This document shows, piece after piece, positions 1 to 8,881 of a DNA stretch of 10,810 bases. This DNA comes from Mycoplasma sp. UBA710. GTDB taxonomy: Bacteria; Bacillota_I; Bacilli_A; Mycoplasmatales; Metamycoplasmataceae. Made by a program: the position numbers and the translations under genes. The DNA is taken from NCBI GenBank assembly GCA_002298905.1, contig DBMA01000027.1:1-10810 (forward strand), in the 5' to 3' direction. The notes below the pieces were generated by a model, which ran no database searches, was not told the DNA's origin, and saw nothing but the letters and a program-made list of their open reading frames with translations. Within the stretch, counting starts at the first letter, position 1. Every line of letters starts with the position of its first letter.

Positions 1-38
1 ATTATAATTATTGTTAATTTATCACAAAAAAGAATATT

Positions 39-602
39 ATGACTAATTTTACAAAAAAAGACCCTCGTTTCGAAGAAATATTATTTACTCGAAAACAATT
101 AGAAAAAAGAATAAAAGAACTTGCTATGTGAGTTAATAAAACTTATAAAGATTCTAAAGATTTAATATTAGTTGGACTATTGAAAGGTTCCATTCCTTTT
201 ATGGCTCAGTTAATTAAAGATATTAAAGTAGAACATATATTAGATTTTATTATTGCTTCATCATATTCAGGAGATATTAAATCAACCGGAAATGTTAAAT
301 TAGTTATGGATTTAAATGTTGATATTTATGGTAAAGATGTTCTAATTATCGAAGATATTATCGATAGTGGAGTAACTTTATATAAAGTTAAAAAGGGTTT
401 TGAATCTAGAAATCCAAAATCTGTTAGAATTATGACTCTTTTAAATAAACCATCTAAGCGACAAGCAGATATTAAACCTGATGTCTATGGTTTTGAAGTT
501 CCTGATAAATTTTTAGTAGGGTTTGGTTTAGATATAAAAGAAAAAATGAGAAATGTTCCTTATATTGGTGTATTTAATAAAAAGTACTTAGACAAGTTAT
601 AA
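39..602 (+). CDS. hpt: Hypoxanthine(-guanine) phosphoribosyltransferase
   Basis: Cytosolic purine-salvage enzyme that joins hypoxanthine or guanine to PRPP to give IMP or GMP. The 187-residue length is normal for bacterial HPRT. The PRPP-binding signature IEDIIDSGVT is at residues 104-113, VGLLKGS (about residues 45-51) forms the conserved early loop, and the C-terminal GFGLD...RNVPYIG block is typical of the family. The ATG at 39 is chosen because residues 1-47 read as normal HPRT N-terminus. This requires the UGA at 129-131 to be Trp31; starting after it, at the TTG at 180, would remove part of the fold. There is no strong Shine-Dalgarno (SD) sequence, only an A-rich run before the ATG. It is convergent with fusA and followed by a hairpin terminator. 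Family assignment is secure; the base preference is inferred from the family. Confidence 0.95.
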
Positions 603-648
603 AAATTTGTAATAAAAATAGAGTAAGAAATATTTTTTAATAAAATTT

Positions 649-684
649 ATATAAAATAACTACTGATTGGTAGTTATTTTATAT
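649..684. terminator. Bidirectional hairpin terminator between hpt and fusA
   Basis: A perfect 15-bp inverted repeat (arms 649-663 and 670-684) encloses the 6-base loop TGATTG. The stem top is AACTAC/GTAGTT and its base is A/T-rich, so each transcript ends the stem in a U-rich stretch. It sits between the convergent ends of hpt and fusA and can serve both. This is the best hairpin in the window. Confidence 0.8.
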
Positions 685-695
685 CTGAATAAAAA

Positions 696-2777
696 TTATT
701 GTTTAATATTTCTCTTTTTAATAATTTCATCTGAAATATTTTTAGGAGCTTTTTCATAATGATCAAATTGCATTTGATAATTACCTCTTCCTGATGTCAT
801 TGTTCTTAAATCAGTTGAATATCCAAACATTTCTGAAAGTGGGATATCTGCTTTAATAACACTTGCTCCATCTTGTCTAGTTTCATTTGTTTTAATTTGC
901 CCTCTTCTTCTAGAAATATCACCCATAATATCTCCAAAATATTCTTCAGGAACAATAACTGAAACATCCATAATAGGCTCTAATAATACAAATCCTAATT
1001 GTTCTTTTCCAGCAGTTAAAGCTTTTGATGCTGCAATTTTATAAGCCATTTCTGATGAATCGACATCATGGTATGACCCATCAAATAATGTTGCTTTCAA
1101 GTCAATAACTGGATATCCTGCAAGAACTCCCATTTCCATTTTTTCTTCTAATCCTTTTTGAATTGATTTAATGTATTCTTTTGGAATTTTACCTCCAACA
1201 ATTTTATCTACAAACTCAAATCCTTGGTCTTTATTAGGTTCAAATTTAATTCAAACATGTCCATATTGACCTTTACCACCAGATTGTTTAATATGTTTTC
1301 CTTCAACATCTGCTGATTTTGTAATTGTTTCACGGTAAGCAACTTGAGGAGCTCCAACTGTAGCTTCTACTCCAAATTCTCTTTTTAAACGATCGACAAT
1401 TATTTCTAAATGTAATTCACCCATACCAGAAATAATTGTTTGTCCTGTTTCTTCATCGGTATATGTTTTAAATGTTGGATCTTCAGCTGCTAATTTTTGT
1501 AAACCTAATGATAATTTTTCTGTAGCAGCTTTTGAAGCAGGTTCTAAAGCTTGAGAAATAACAGGTTCTGGAAATTGCATTTTTTCTAAAACGAATTTAG
1601 GAGATTTTTCACCAACCAAAGTATCTCCAGTTGTTGTTGCTTTTAATCCAACAGCGGCTGCTATATCACCAGCTCTTACTTCGTCTATTTCTTCTCTTTG
1701 ATTAGCATGCATTTCTAGAATACGTCCAATTCTTTCTTTCTCACCTTTTGTTGAGTTATAAACATAAGATCCTTTTTCCAAAATTCCTGCATAAACTCTA
1801 AAGAAAGTTAAAGAACCAACAAATGGATCATTCATAATTTTAAAAGCTAATGCTGCAAAATCATGATCATCTGAAGAAGGAACTTCAAATGTTTTATCAT
1901 CTAAATGAGCTGTAATAGGAGGAACATCAATTGGAGAAGGTAAGTAATCTACAACTGCATCAATCATTGCTTTTACACCTTTATTTTTAAAAGCTGTACC
2001 ACATACAGCAGGGAAAAATTCTGAAGTTAAAGTCGCTTTTCTGATAGCTTGTTTTAAACGATTAGCATCAATATCTAAATTACCTTCTAAAACTTCCATC
2101 ATTAATTCTTCATCAAAATCAGCTACTGCTTCAATCAATTCATGTCTTTTAATTTTAGCAACTTCTTCTAAATGAGATGGAATAGCAATTTCTTTACCAT
2201 TTTCTTCAGGTTGACCATCAAATTCTCAAGCCTTCATTTCTACTAAATCAATATGACCAATATAATTACTTTCTTCTCCAATATTTCATTGAATGGGAAC
2301 ACAATTACCACCTAACAATTTTCTAACTGAAATAACTGCTTTTTCAAAATTGGCTCCTGCTTTATCCATTTTATTAACAAAAACAATTCTTGGAACACGA
2401 TAATTAGTTGCTTGTCTTCAAACAGTTTCTGTTTGAGGTTCTACTCCTGATTGAGCATCTAAAACAGCCACTGCTCCATCAAGTACTCTTAGTGATCTTT
2501 CTACTTCAACTGTAAAATCAACGTGTCCTGGAGTATCAATAATATTAATTCTTTTTCCTTTTCAAAATGCTGATGTTGCAGCAGAAGTTATAGTAATCCC
2601 TCTTTCCTTTTCTTGGGCCATGAAATCCATTTGAGAACCACCATCATGTGTTTCACCAATTTTATGAATTTTTTTAGTATGTAATAATATTCTTTCAGTT
2701 GTTGTAGTTTTACCGGCATCAATGTGAGCCATAATACCAATATTTCGATAATCTTTTATTTCGTATTTTCTTGCCAT
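696..2777 (-). CDS. fusA: Translation elongation factor G
   Basis: Ribosomal translocase that uses GTP to move tRNAs and mRNA after peptide-bond formation. At 693 residues it has full EF-G length. The G1 motif AHIDAGKT is at residues 17-24, followed by RGITI (switch region), DTPGHVDF (G3) and [10 protein letters not shown] (G4). The C-terminal domains are well conserved ([32 protein letters not shown] block). Several in-frame UGA codons, for example near 1250, 2230, 2290 and 2415 on the minus strand, must be Trp. It is the last gene of the rpsL-rpsG-fusA operon, 16 bp after the rpsG stop. The likely ribosome binding site, AAGGTG, overlaps that stop and lies rather far from the ATG. No tuf gene follows. 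Confidence 0.97.
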
Positions 2778-2793
2778 ATTTTAATCACGCACC

Positions 2794-3264
2794 TTATCAT
2801 CTAAAATGAGCAAATGCTTTATTAGCCTCAGCCATTTTATGTGTATCTTCTTTTTTCTTAACTGCTCCACCTGTTCCCTTTGAAGCATCAATAATTTCGT
2901 TAGCTAATTTAATATCCATTGTTTTTTCTGTTCTAATTCTTGCATAATTTATTAATCATCTTAATGCAAGTGTTTGTTTTCTTCTTGCTGATACTTCTGA
3001 AGGAACTTGATAGTTTGTACCACCAATTCTTCTTGTTCTTACCTCTAGTAATGGAGTTACATTTTCAACAGCTTTTTGAAATACAACTAAAGGATCTTCA
3101 TTTGTCTTTTCTTTAACTATTTCAAAAGCTGAATATAAAATTCTTTCTGCTGTTGATTTTTTTCCATCTAACATAATTGTATTAATTAATTTAGTTACTA
3201 TTTTTGAGTTAAAAATAGGATCAGATAAAACTTCTCTTATAGGTGCTTTTCTTTTTCTTGACAT
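2794..3264 (-). CDS. rpsG: 30S ribosomal protein S7
   Basis: Primary binding protein of the 3' domain of 16S rRNA, forming part of the small-subunit head near the E site. The 156-residue length is standard. The start MSRKRKA and the block RRIGGTNYQVPSEVS are characteristic, and the end NKAFAHFRW matches the usual S7 C-terminus. Two UGA codons, including the last sense codon, are read as Trp; the downstream part is lost under the standard code. A strong Shine-Dalgarno sequence (AAAAGGAG, 3273-3280 on the minus strand) supports the start. It lies between rpsL and fusA, the normal str operon order. Confidence 0.97.
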
Positions 3265-3272
3265 TCTTCTTT

Positions 3273-3280
3273 CTCCTTTT
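3273..3280 (-). promoter_or_regulatory. Strong ribosome binding site of rpsG
   Basis: AAAAGGAG on the minus strand, eight bases before the rpsG ATG. It is one of the best SD sequences here and contrasts with the missing ones of the methylase and lipoprotein genes. Confidence 0.75.
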
Positions 3281-3329
3281 AATATTTGAGTGATTATTTA
3301 TATTACTTAAATAGATATAAATTTTTTAA

Positions 3330-3743
3330 TTATTTTTTAGGTTTTTTAGCTCCGTATCTTGATCTTGCTTGCTTTCTATTATTAACACCAGCTAAATCTT
3401 GTGTACCTCGAACAATTGTATATCTAACCCCAGGTAAATCTTTTACTCTACCTCCTCTAATCAATACAACAGAATGTTCTTGTAAATTATGTCCTTCACC
3501 AGGAATATATGCTGTTACTTCCATTCCATTTGATAATTTAACCCTTGCATATTTACGTAAAGCTGAATTAGGTTTTTTAGGTGTCATTGTTGCAACTCTT
3601 GTACAAACTCCCCTTTTAAATGGTGCAGGTCTATTTGTAAATTTTTTTTGCAATGAATTAAAGCTTAAAGATAATGCAGGAGCATTGGTTTTACGAATTT
3701 TGTTTTGTCTACTGTGATTTACTAATTGATTGATTGTAGGCAT
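3330..3743 (-). CDS. rpsL: 30S ribosomal protein S12
   Basis: Decoding-centre protein that monitors codon-anticodon pairing. It is complete at 137 residues, starting MPTINQLV and containing the invariant TPKKPNSALRK loop (residues 54-64) and GGRVKDLPGVRY. The lysines corresponding to the positions where streptomycin-resistance changes arise are both unaltered, so the ribosome should be of the wild-type, streptomycin-sensitive form at this protein (inference). No UGA codons occur in it. A good SD (AGAAAGGA) precedes the ATG, and an extended -10 promoter lies about 35 bp upstream. It is the first gene of the str operon. Confidence 0.98.
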   Translation of the reverse strand: MPTINQLVNHSRQNKIRKTNAPALSLSFNSLQKKFTNRPAPFKRGVCTRVATMTPKKPNSALRKYARVKLSNGMEVTAYIPGEGHNLQEHSVVLIRGGRVKDLPGVRYTIVRGTQDLAGVNNRKQARSRYGAKKPKK

Positions 3744-3777
3744 TTATTTCCTTTCTAAAAATAAAAATTATGATTAT

Positions 3778-3783
3778 ATTATA
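3778..3783 (-). promoter_or_regulatory. Extended -10 promoter of the rpsL-rpsG-fusA operon
   Basis: On the minus strand a perfect TATAAT is preceded by TGG, the extended -10 form TGnTATAAT. It lies about 34 bp before the rpsL ATG. The -35 region (near TTCGAT at 17-bp spacing) is poor, as is common in mycoplasmas, where the extended -10 element carries most of the signal. Confidence 0.6.
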
Positions 3784-3806
3784 CCAACTCATCCTAGTGT
3801 ATCGAA

Positions 3807-3826
3807 AAATAAATTAATATTTATTT
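3807..3826 (-). terminator. Weak AT-only hairpin after ylxM
   Basis: AAATAAAT and ATTTATTT form an 8-bp inverted repeat around TAAT, just past the ylxM stop, and the minus-strand transcript then runs into U residues. With no G/C pairs it may be only a chance product of base composition, and read-through into the str operon is possible. Confidence 0.3.
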
Positions 3827-3833
3827 CTAACTA

Positions 3834-4061
3834 TTATTGTATAGATAAAAATGGCTTTAAATTATTTCTTGCTTTTGTTAAAGTATCATAAACATTAGCC
3901 CTTGTTGTTGCTAAAATATTAGCAATTTCAGATAATGACAAATCTTCTATATAATAGAGATGAAAAATTTGGTATTGATTTTGCGTTAAGACATGTGAAT
4001 ATTTTTGGAAAGCATTAATATATTCTTCTCTTAATTGTAATGAAGTATTTTTATTTTTCAT
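3834..4061 (-). CDS. ylxM: YlxM-like helix-turn-helix protein linked to the signal recognition pathway
   Basis: A 75-residue protein resembling the YlxM/UPF0122 family, whose genes are usually neighbours of ffh or ftsY and whose role is thought to lie with the signal recognition particle. The visible core is a sigma-region-4-like helix-turn-helix: LTQNQYQIFHLYYIEDLSLSEIA followed by TRANVYDTLTKARNNL. It is shorter than the roughly 110 residues common in Firmicutes, because the C-terminal part is absent. Its ATG lies inside the end of ftsY (11-bp overlap, ATGAAAAATAA), so translational coupling is likely. Family call rests on motif and gene context; the function is not certain. Confidence 0.8.
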   Translation of the reverse strand: MKNKNTSLQLREEYINAFQKYSHVLTQNQYQIFHLYYIEDLSLSEIANILATTRANVYDTLTKARNNLKPFLSIQ

Positions 4062-5238
4062 TATTTTCCATTAATCCTTTTGTCAATCCATAAATATAAG
4101 CATCTAAATCAAATTCTTGTAAATCATCCATTTTTTCTCCTAAACCAATTAATTTAACATCTATATTTAATTTATCTTTAATTGATAAAATAATTCCTCC
4201 ATTAGATGTCCCATCCATTTTAGTTAATACTATCCCTGATATTGGTGTTACTTCTTTAAAAGCTTCTGCTTGTAATATTCCATTTTGACCTGTCGTTGCA
4301 TCTAAAACTAATAATGATTCATGTGGAGCTTTAGGGATAAATTTTTGAATTATTTTATTAATTTTTGCTAATTCATTCATCAAATTAATTTTATTTTGTA
4401 ATCTTCCTGCTGTATCAATTATTAATACATCATATTCATTATCTTTTGTCTTTTCAAATGCTTTATATACAACCGAAGCAGGATCTGCTCCTTCTTTGTC
4501 AGGTAAAATAATATCTACATTCAATCTTTGTGCTCATATTTTTAATTGTTCAACTGCCCCAGCTCGAAAAGTATCTGCAGCTGCCAATAAAACTCTTTTT
4601 CCTTCTAAAACTAATTTATTTGCTATTTTTGCAATAGAGGTTGTTTTACCAGACCCATTCACTCCAACCATTAATAAGACATTTAATCCCGGATGATCTA
4701 AATTTAATTTTGTATTAACTGTTGATTGATTAGCATAAATAACAAACATTTTATCTGCAATAATTTCATTAATTAAATTTTTATCAGTTATATTTTCAAC
4801 TTTTACTTCTTTTTTAATTTCTTCTAATATTAAATAAACTTGAGATACTGAGATATCTGACATAATTAATATTTCTTCTAACTTTTCAAAAAATTCTTCA
4901 TCAATTTGTTTATGATTTGATTGCAATTCTCTAATTTTTTTGGTTAAATTTGTTCCAGATTTTGATAAACCAGCAACATATTTATTAATTTTCTTTTCTT
5001 TGTTTAATTGTTTATTAAGTTCTTTTTTTTCTTTTTTTGCTAATTTTTCTTGCTTTTTAATTAATTTTATTTCTTCTTTTGTATTTTCTTTCTCATTAAG
5101 TGTTGTTTCATTTTTTTCTTTTGTAGATTTAGAAAATTTTTCTTCACTTATTTCGTTTTTATTAAGGTCATTATTTTTGATATTATCATTTTCTTTCGAA
5201 CCAAATAATCTTTCTTTTAACTTTTTAAAAAATCCCAT
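4051..5238 (-). CDS. ftsY: Signal recognition particle receptor FtsY (SRP GTPase)
   Basis: Membrane-associated GTPase that docks Ffh-4.5S RNA-ribosome complexes at the translocon. It has 395 residues. Residues 1 to about 90 are a highly charged Lys/Glu-rich A region likely to contact lipid and rich in coiled-coil-like repeats. The N domain follows, and then the G domain: GVNGSGKTT (192-200), DTFRAGAVEQL (222-232), DTAGR (275-279) and TKMDG (339-343). The UGA at codon 235 (Trp, in the sequence KIWAQRL) must be read through; otherwise the protein appears split in two. A good SD (GGAGAA) precedes the ATG. It overlaps ylxM at its 3' end and diverges from the lipoprotein gene. Confidence 0.97.
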
Positions 5239-5257
5239 ATTTTCTCCAAAATTAATA

Positions 5258-5266
5258 TGATATATT
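5258..5266 (+). promoter_or_regulatory. Candidate extended -10 for the lipoprotein gene
   Basis: TGATATATT matches the TGn plus -10 pattern and would start RNA about 20 bases before the ATG at 5293. The whole divergent space to ftsY is only 54 bp, so both promoters must lie within or overlap it. AT-rich DNA gives many such matches. Confidence 0.3.
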
Positions 5267-5292
5267 AAATTTTAAATGATAAAATTAACTTT

Positions 5293-6378
5293 ATGAAATT
5301 TTTGCGATTAAAATTTTTGAAAATAACAAGTGCAATAGTAATTTTGTCTCCTATTTCAATTGTATTGTCTTGTTCTTCAAAGAATAATGAATATCAAGTA
5401 TCTTCAAATACTGATTTATATTCTACAATTTGAAATTTATCAGGCGATAATCAAATTAAAAATAGTTTTTTTAATCTAACTATTGATGAATTGCAAAAAA
5501 AAATTAATCAACAAATAAAAAATGATGAAAAAAAATACTATTTAATGAAAATTTATTGTTTTTATTTATTATGAGAAGCAATGAAAAATCCAACATCTGA
5601 AGATGGAACTACGTCACAATTAATTCTTTCTGAAGATATAAAAAATTTTGGAACATTTTTAAGCAATAAATTAGTATCAGATAATGATAAGATTACTTTA
5701 GATAATAGAACTTATAATAATTTAAAAGCATATATAAATACTTTTGATTTTGATATATCAATTATTAATCTTAACAATGAAACAATTGATAATACTTTGA
5801 CATTAAGAGATGTATTATGAAATAAGAGTTATTATGTTTTGAATTTTAAAATAGAATTTTGAACTAGTGATGATGAAACTAATAATAAAATGATAAATGT
5901 TAATACAGGAAAATCAATAATGTATAAAAATAATTTATCAAGAACTCAAAGAGAAGAAATTAGAAAAATTAATAATGCTGAATTAAAAAAAATGACTACT
6001 TATCAATATTCATATCAATCAACCAAATTGTATTATGATACAACTAATAAAAAATTTTCAACTATTATTTTACCTTCAAATGTTTATTATAATGGGAATG
6101 AAGAAACAATAAATTCAGGTTTTACATCTAAAGATAAAAGTAGAAAATTATTTTTATTTGATTTTTATAGTAATAATGAAAAAGATAATAATTATCAATC
6201 TTATTTAGAATTATGTCTAAGTCAATCAGAAAATTTTAATTACTCAATAAATTCTGATTGAACTAACTTTCTTAAAAAAGAAAATTATTATAAAGAAAAC
6301 AAAACTGGTAGTTTAACAATGGAAAATATTAAAATAAATTTAGATATAAATTTTGTTTATGACAAAAATAATAAATAA
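5293..6378 (+). CDS. Predicted lipoprotein of unknown function
   Basis: A 361-residue protein with a typical mycoplasma lipoprotein leader: positively charged start (MKFLRLKFLK), hydrophobic stretch and lipobox VLSC with Cys27 as the lipidation site. The mature part would therefore be anchored on the outer face of the membrane. The rest is rich in Asn, Lys, Ser and Tyr with no family that I recognise. At least four UGA codons (e.g. 5571-5573, 5818-5820) are read as Trp, so under the standard code it appears as fragments. No SD is visible before the ATG; the start is chosen because it gives the only complete lipoprotein leader. An A9 tract (5495-5503) and an A8 tract (from about 5525) lie in the early coding region. 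It ends 1 bp before galE, which is convergent. Confidence 0.85.
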
Positions 6379-6379
6379 A

Positions 6380-7357
6380 TTAATGTTTACTATTTTTTCT
6401 AAATTGATATTCACTTTTAATTATTTCTTCTAAAGAATAAGAAGGATGTCAATTTAAAATTTTAATTGCTTTTTCGTTTTTAGAAAATAATTTACCTGGG
6501 TCTCCTGGTCTTCTTGGACCTATTTGATAATTGATATCAATTTTTAGAGTTTCAATCGATTTATCTAAAACTTCTTTTACTGAAAATCCTTGACTTGTTC
6601 CTAAATTAAAAATATCACTTTTATTATTTTTTAAGGATCATTCCATGCCTAAAATATGAGCATTTACTAAATCATTGACATGGACAAAATCTCTGATACA
6701 AGTGCCATCTTTAGTATCATAATCGTTTCCAAAAATATAAAATGTTTTTGATAAATCTAGTGCTGATGTAATTACAAGTGGTAATAAATGAGTTAATGTA
6801 TTTCCTTTAACTCCAATTTTTCCACTCTCATGTGCTCCTGCAACATTAAAATATCTAAAAATAACATATTGACGATTAAAAGCTTTTGCTCATGATTGAA
6901 TTAAATATTCAGCAGCTAATTTTGATTGACCATAAGGATTGATTGGATTTTTTTCATCATCTTCACTAATAGGAATATGTTTTGGTTCTCCATAAACTGC
7001 GGCTGTAGAAGAAAAAATAAACGATTTAACATTATAATTTTTAGCAATATCTAGTAAATTTCAAACACCATTAGTATTAATTGCAAAATATTCTAAAGGT
7101 TTTTTTACAGATTCAGGCACAACTATTAACCCTGCAAAATGCATAATTACTTCAATATCTTTTTCATTTTCGAATACATTATTAACTTCATTATAATTTG
7201 TTATATCAACTTTATAAAATTTTGCTTTTGGATGAATATTTGATTCAAAACCTTTAGATAAATTATCAATTATTACAACATCATATCCTTTTTCAATTAA
7301 TAAATAAACAGCATGAGATCCTATATATCCTGCTCCACCAGTGACAAGAATTTTCAT
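6380..7357 (-). CDS. galE: UDP-glucose 4-epimerase
   Basis: NAD-dependent enzyme that interconverts UDP-glucose and UDP-galactose. In a wall-less bacterium the product may feed galactolipids or surface polysaccharide (inference; no such genes are visible here). It has 325 residues, a normal length. The NAD-binding TGGAGYIG is at residues 6-13, SSTAAVYG at 116-123 and the catalytic YxxxK (Tyr142, Lys146) in PYGQSK. RYFNVAGA and GPRRPGDP near the C-terminus are hallmark epimerase blocks. UGA codons are read as Trp (e.g. Trp99, Trp156). A good SD (AAAGGAA) precedes the ATG. It lies 31 bp after rnhB and is probably last in the methylase-dpnII-rnhB-galE unit. Its stop is 1 bp from that of the convergent lipoprotein gene. 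Confidence 0.95.
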
Positions 7358-7388
7358 TATATTATTCCTTTCTAAATGAAATTAACAT

Positions 7389-8006
7389 TTATAGTTTATT
7401 ATTATAATTTAACATTTTTTTTATTGGTTTATAAGAAAATCTATGAACATTAAAAATAGGTTTATATTTTTCCAAAGCTAATTGATGTTCTTTTGTTCCA
7501 TAACCTTTATTTTTATTAAAAGAATATTCAGGATATAAATAATGTAATTTCTCCATTTCTAAATCTCTTATTACTTTTGCAACAATAGATGCTGCTGCAA
7601 TTGTTTGAGACAAATTATCACCTTTAATAATAGATAAAAATGGAATTGAAGATTGATTTATTTTTTCGGCATCAATTAAACAAAAATCTATATTTTTTTG
7701 ATGTTTATTTATTAAAAATTCCATTCCAATAATTGATGTTTTTTTAGGATTGTTTTCATCAACATAAGAAGGTTCAAAAATAATTCAATCAACTAAAATT
7801 GCTACTTTAGTTATTTCATCAAAAAGCTTTTCTCTTTGCTTAGAAGATAATTTTTTAGAATCCTTGATTTTAGAATTGTAATAAGTTGTTGGCAAAATAC
7901 AAATCGCAACTACTAAAGGTCCTGCTCAACATCCTCTACCAACCTCATCTAATCCTGCTATATTTTTATAACCTTTAAGATATAAAGATTTTTCATATTT
8001 TTTCAT
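7389..8006 (-). CDS. rnhB: Ribonuclease HII
   Basis: Cleaves RNA in RNA-DNA hybrids and removes single ribonucleotides left in DNA. It has 205 residues. The four acidic metal ligands are visible: Asp20 and Glu21 in LDEVGRG, Asp112 in LIDAEK and Asp130 in IIKGDN. The block AAASIVAKVIRD and the downstream GYGT motif are family signatures. Two UGA codons are Trp27 (GCWAGP) and Trp74, and the ATG at 8006 restores the full N-terminus with DEVGRG. No good SD is visible; the start lies 14 bp after the restriction-enzyme stop, so it may depend on coupling or on read-through from that gene. Confidence 0.95.
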
Positions 8007-8020
8007 AATTAAATTTTATT

Positions 8021-8881
8021 TTAATCTTTTATCTCTAAAATTTCTTTAATTGAATTTACAAAATTATTTTTATTGCTTATAAAATTAAATTGTTCAGAAT
8101 TTTTTGTAATAAATGAACTAGTTAAATTTATTCCAGTACCATCTGCTATTCATAAAAAATAATAATTTTGAATTTCACTAATAATTTGATTAAGTTTTTC
8201 AAATGATTTAGCAGTTTCAATAATTTTAGAACCAGAAGAATTGTAATAAGATGTTTCAATAATCACTTTTTTATTATTTAAGTGATTTGTAAGCACGAAA
8301 TCAATTTTTTTATTTTTTAAAAAAACTTTATTTTTAAATTCTTCCAAAATTAATTGTCTATCAATAGAAATATATTGATATTTTGAAAAGGCATTAGTAA
8401 TAATATTATCAATTTCTTTTTCATTTTTAAATCCAATTCTATTTTTTCTAGCATTTGTATCTAAGCCAACTTCAATTCCTGTTAAGAAATCTACAAAATT
8501 TTTTATTTTGCCATCTAAAATTAATCTACTCAATCCTGATAATTCTAAAAAAGAAATAATAGATTTTGGTGAATTTAGAAAATTACTTAAATTTTGAATT
8601 TCATTATTTATTCTAAAAAGAAAATTATTTTTTTTAATTTTATCTTTTGATATTGCTACTAAATAAGGCAAAACTAAAAATACCTCTGGTTGAGATATAA
8701 ATAATTTTTCTATTTTTTTATTTAATTCAATTTGATTTGAAGAAATAATATAATTCAAAGTATTTAATTTAATTTGTAACTCATCAATAATTTTTATTAT
8801 TTTCTCAATATCAATTAAATCATTTAATTCTATATTTGTTTCTTCTAATGTTTTCAAAAAATTATTTATATTATTTTTCAT
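8021..8881 (-). CDS. DpnII-family type II restriction endonuclease, predicted to cut GATC
   Basis: A 286-residue protein resembling the DpnII/MboI-type endonucleases that cut unmethylated GATC. Conserved blocks are FVDFLTGIEVGLDTN followed by ARKNRIG (129-150), KIDFVLTN (192-199), VIIETSYYNSSGSK (206-219) and, after a UGA read as Trp244, WIADGTG. The probable PD-(D/E)xK-type catalytic acids are Asp194 and Glu209; the third residue is Ser211 where DpnII has Asn. Glu154 corresponds to the conserved Glu after the RKNR block. The first ATG lies inside the end of the methylase gene (11-bp overlap ATGAAAAATAA), as expected for an R-M pair with ordered expression. The specificity is inferred from family resemblance and the partner methylase. 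Confidence 0.88.

Noticed and set aside
1..102. Open plus-strand frame overlapping the hpt start, possibly the 3' end of an upstream gene
   Set aside because: It ends at a TAG at 100-102 and is open back to base 1, but only 33 codons are seen and no family motif is recognisable. It may be the end of an upstream gene, but this cannot be supported here.
3286..3717. Plus-strand open frame across rpsL
   Set aside because: It is antisense to a clear S12 gene with intact conserved blocks and has no SD or recognisable domain.
696..3743. Missing tuf gene at the end of the str operon as unusual
   Set aside because: Separation of tuf from rpsL-rpsG-fusA is common in mycoplasmas.
4940..5260. Plus-strand hydrophobic open frame across ftsY
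   Set aside because: Phe/Ser-rich translation is the mirror of the Lys/Glu-rich A region of FtsY; no independent support.
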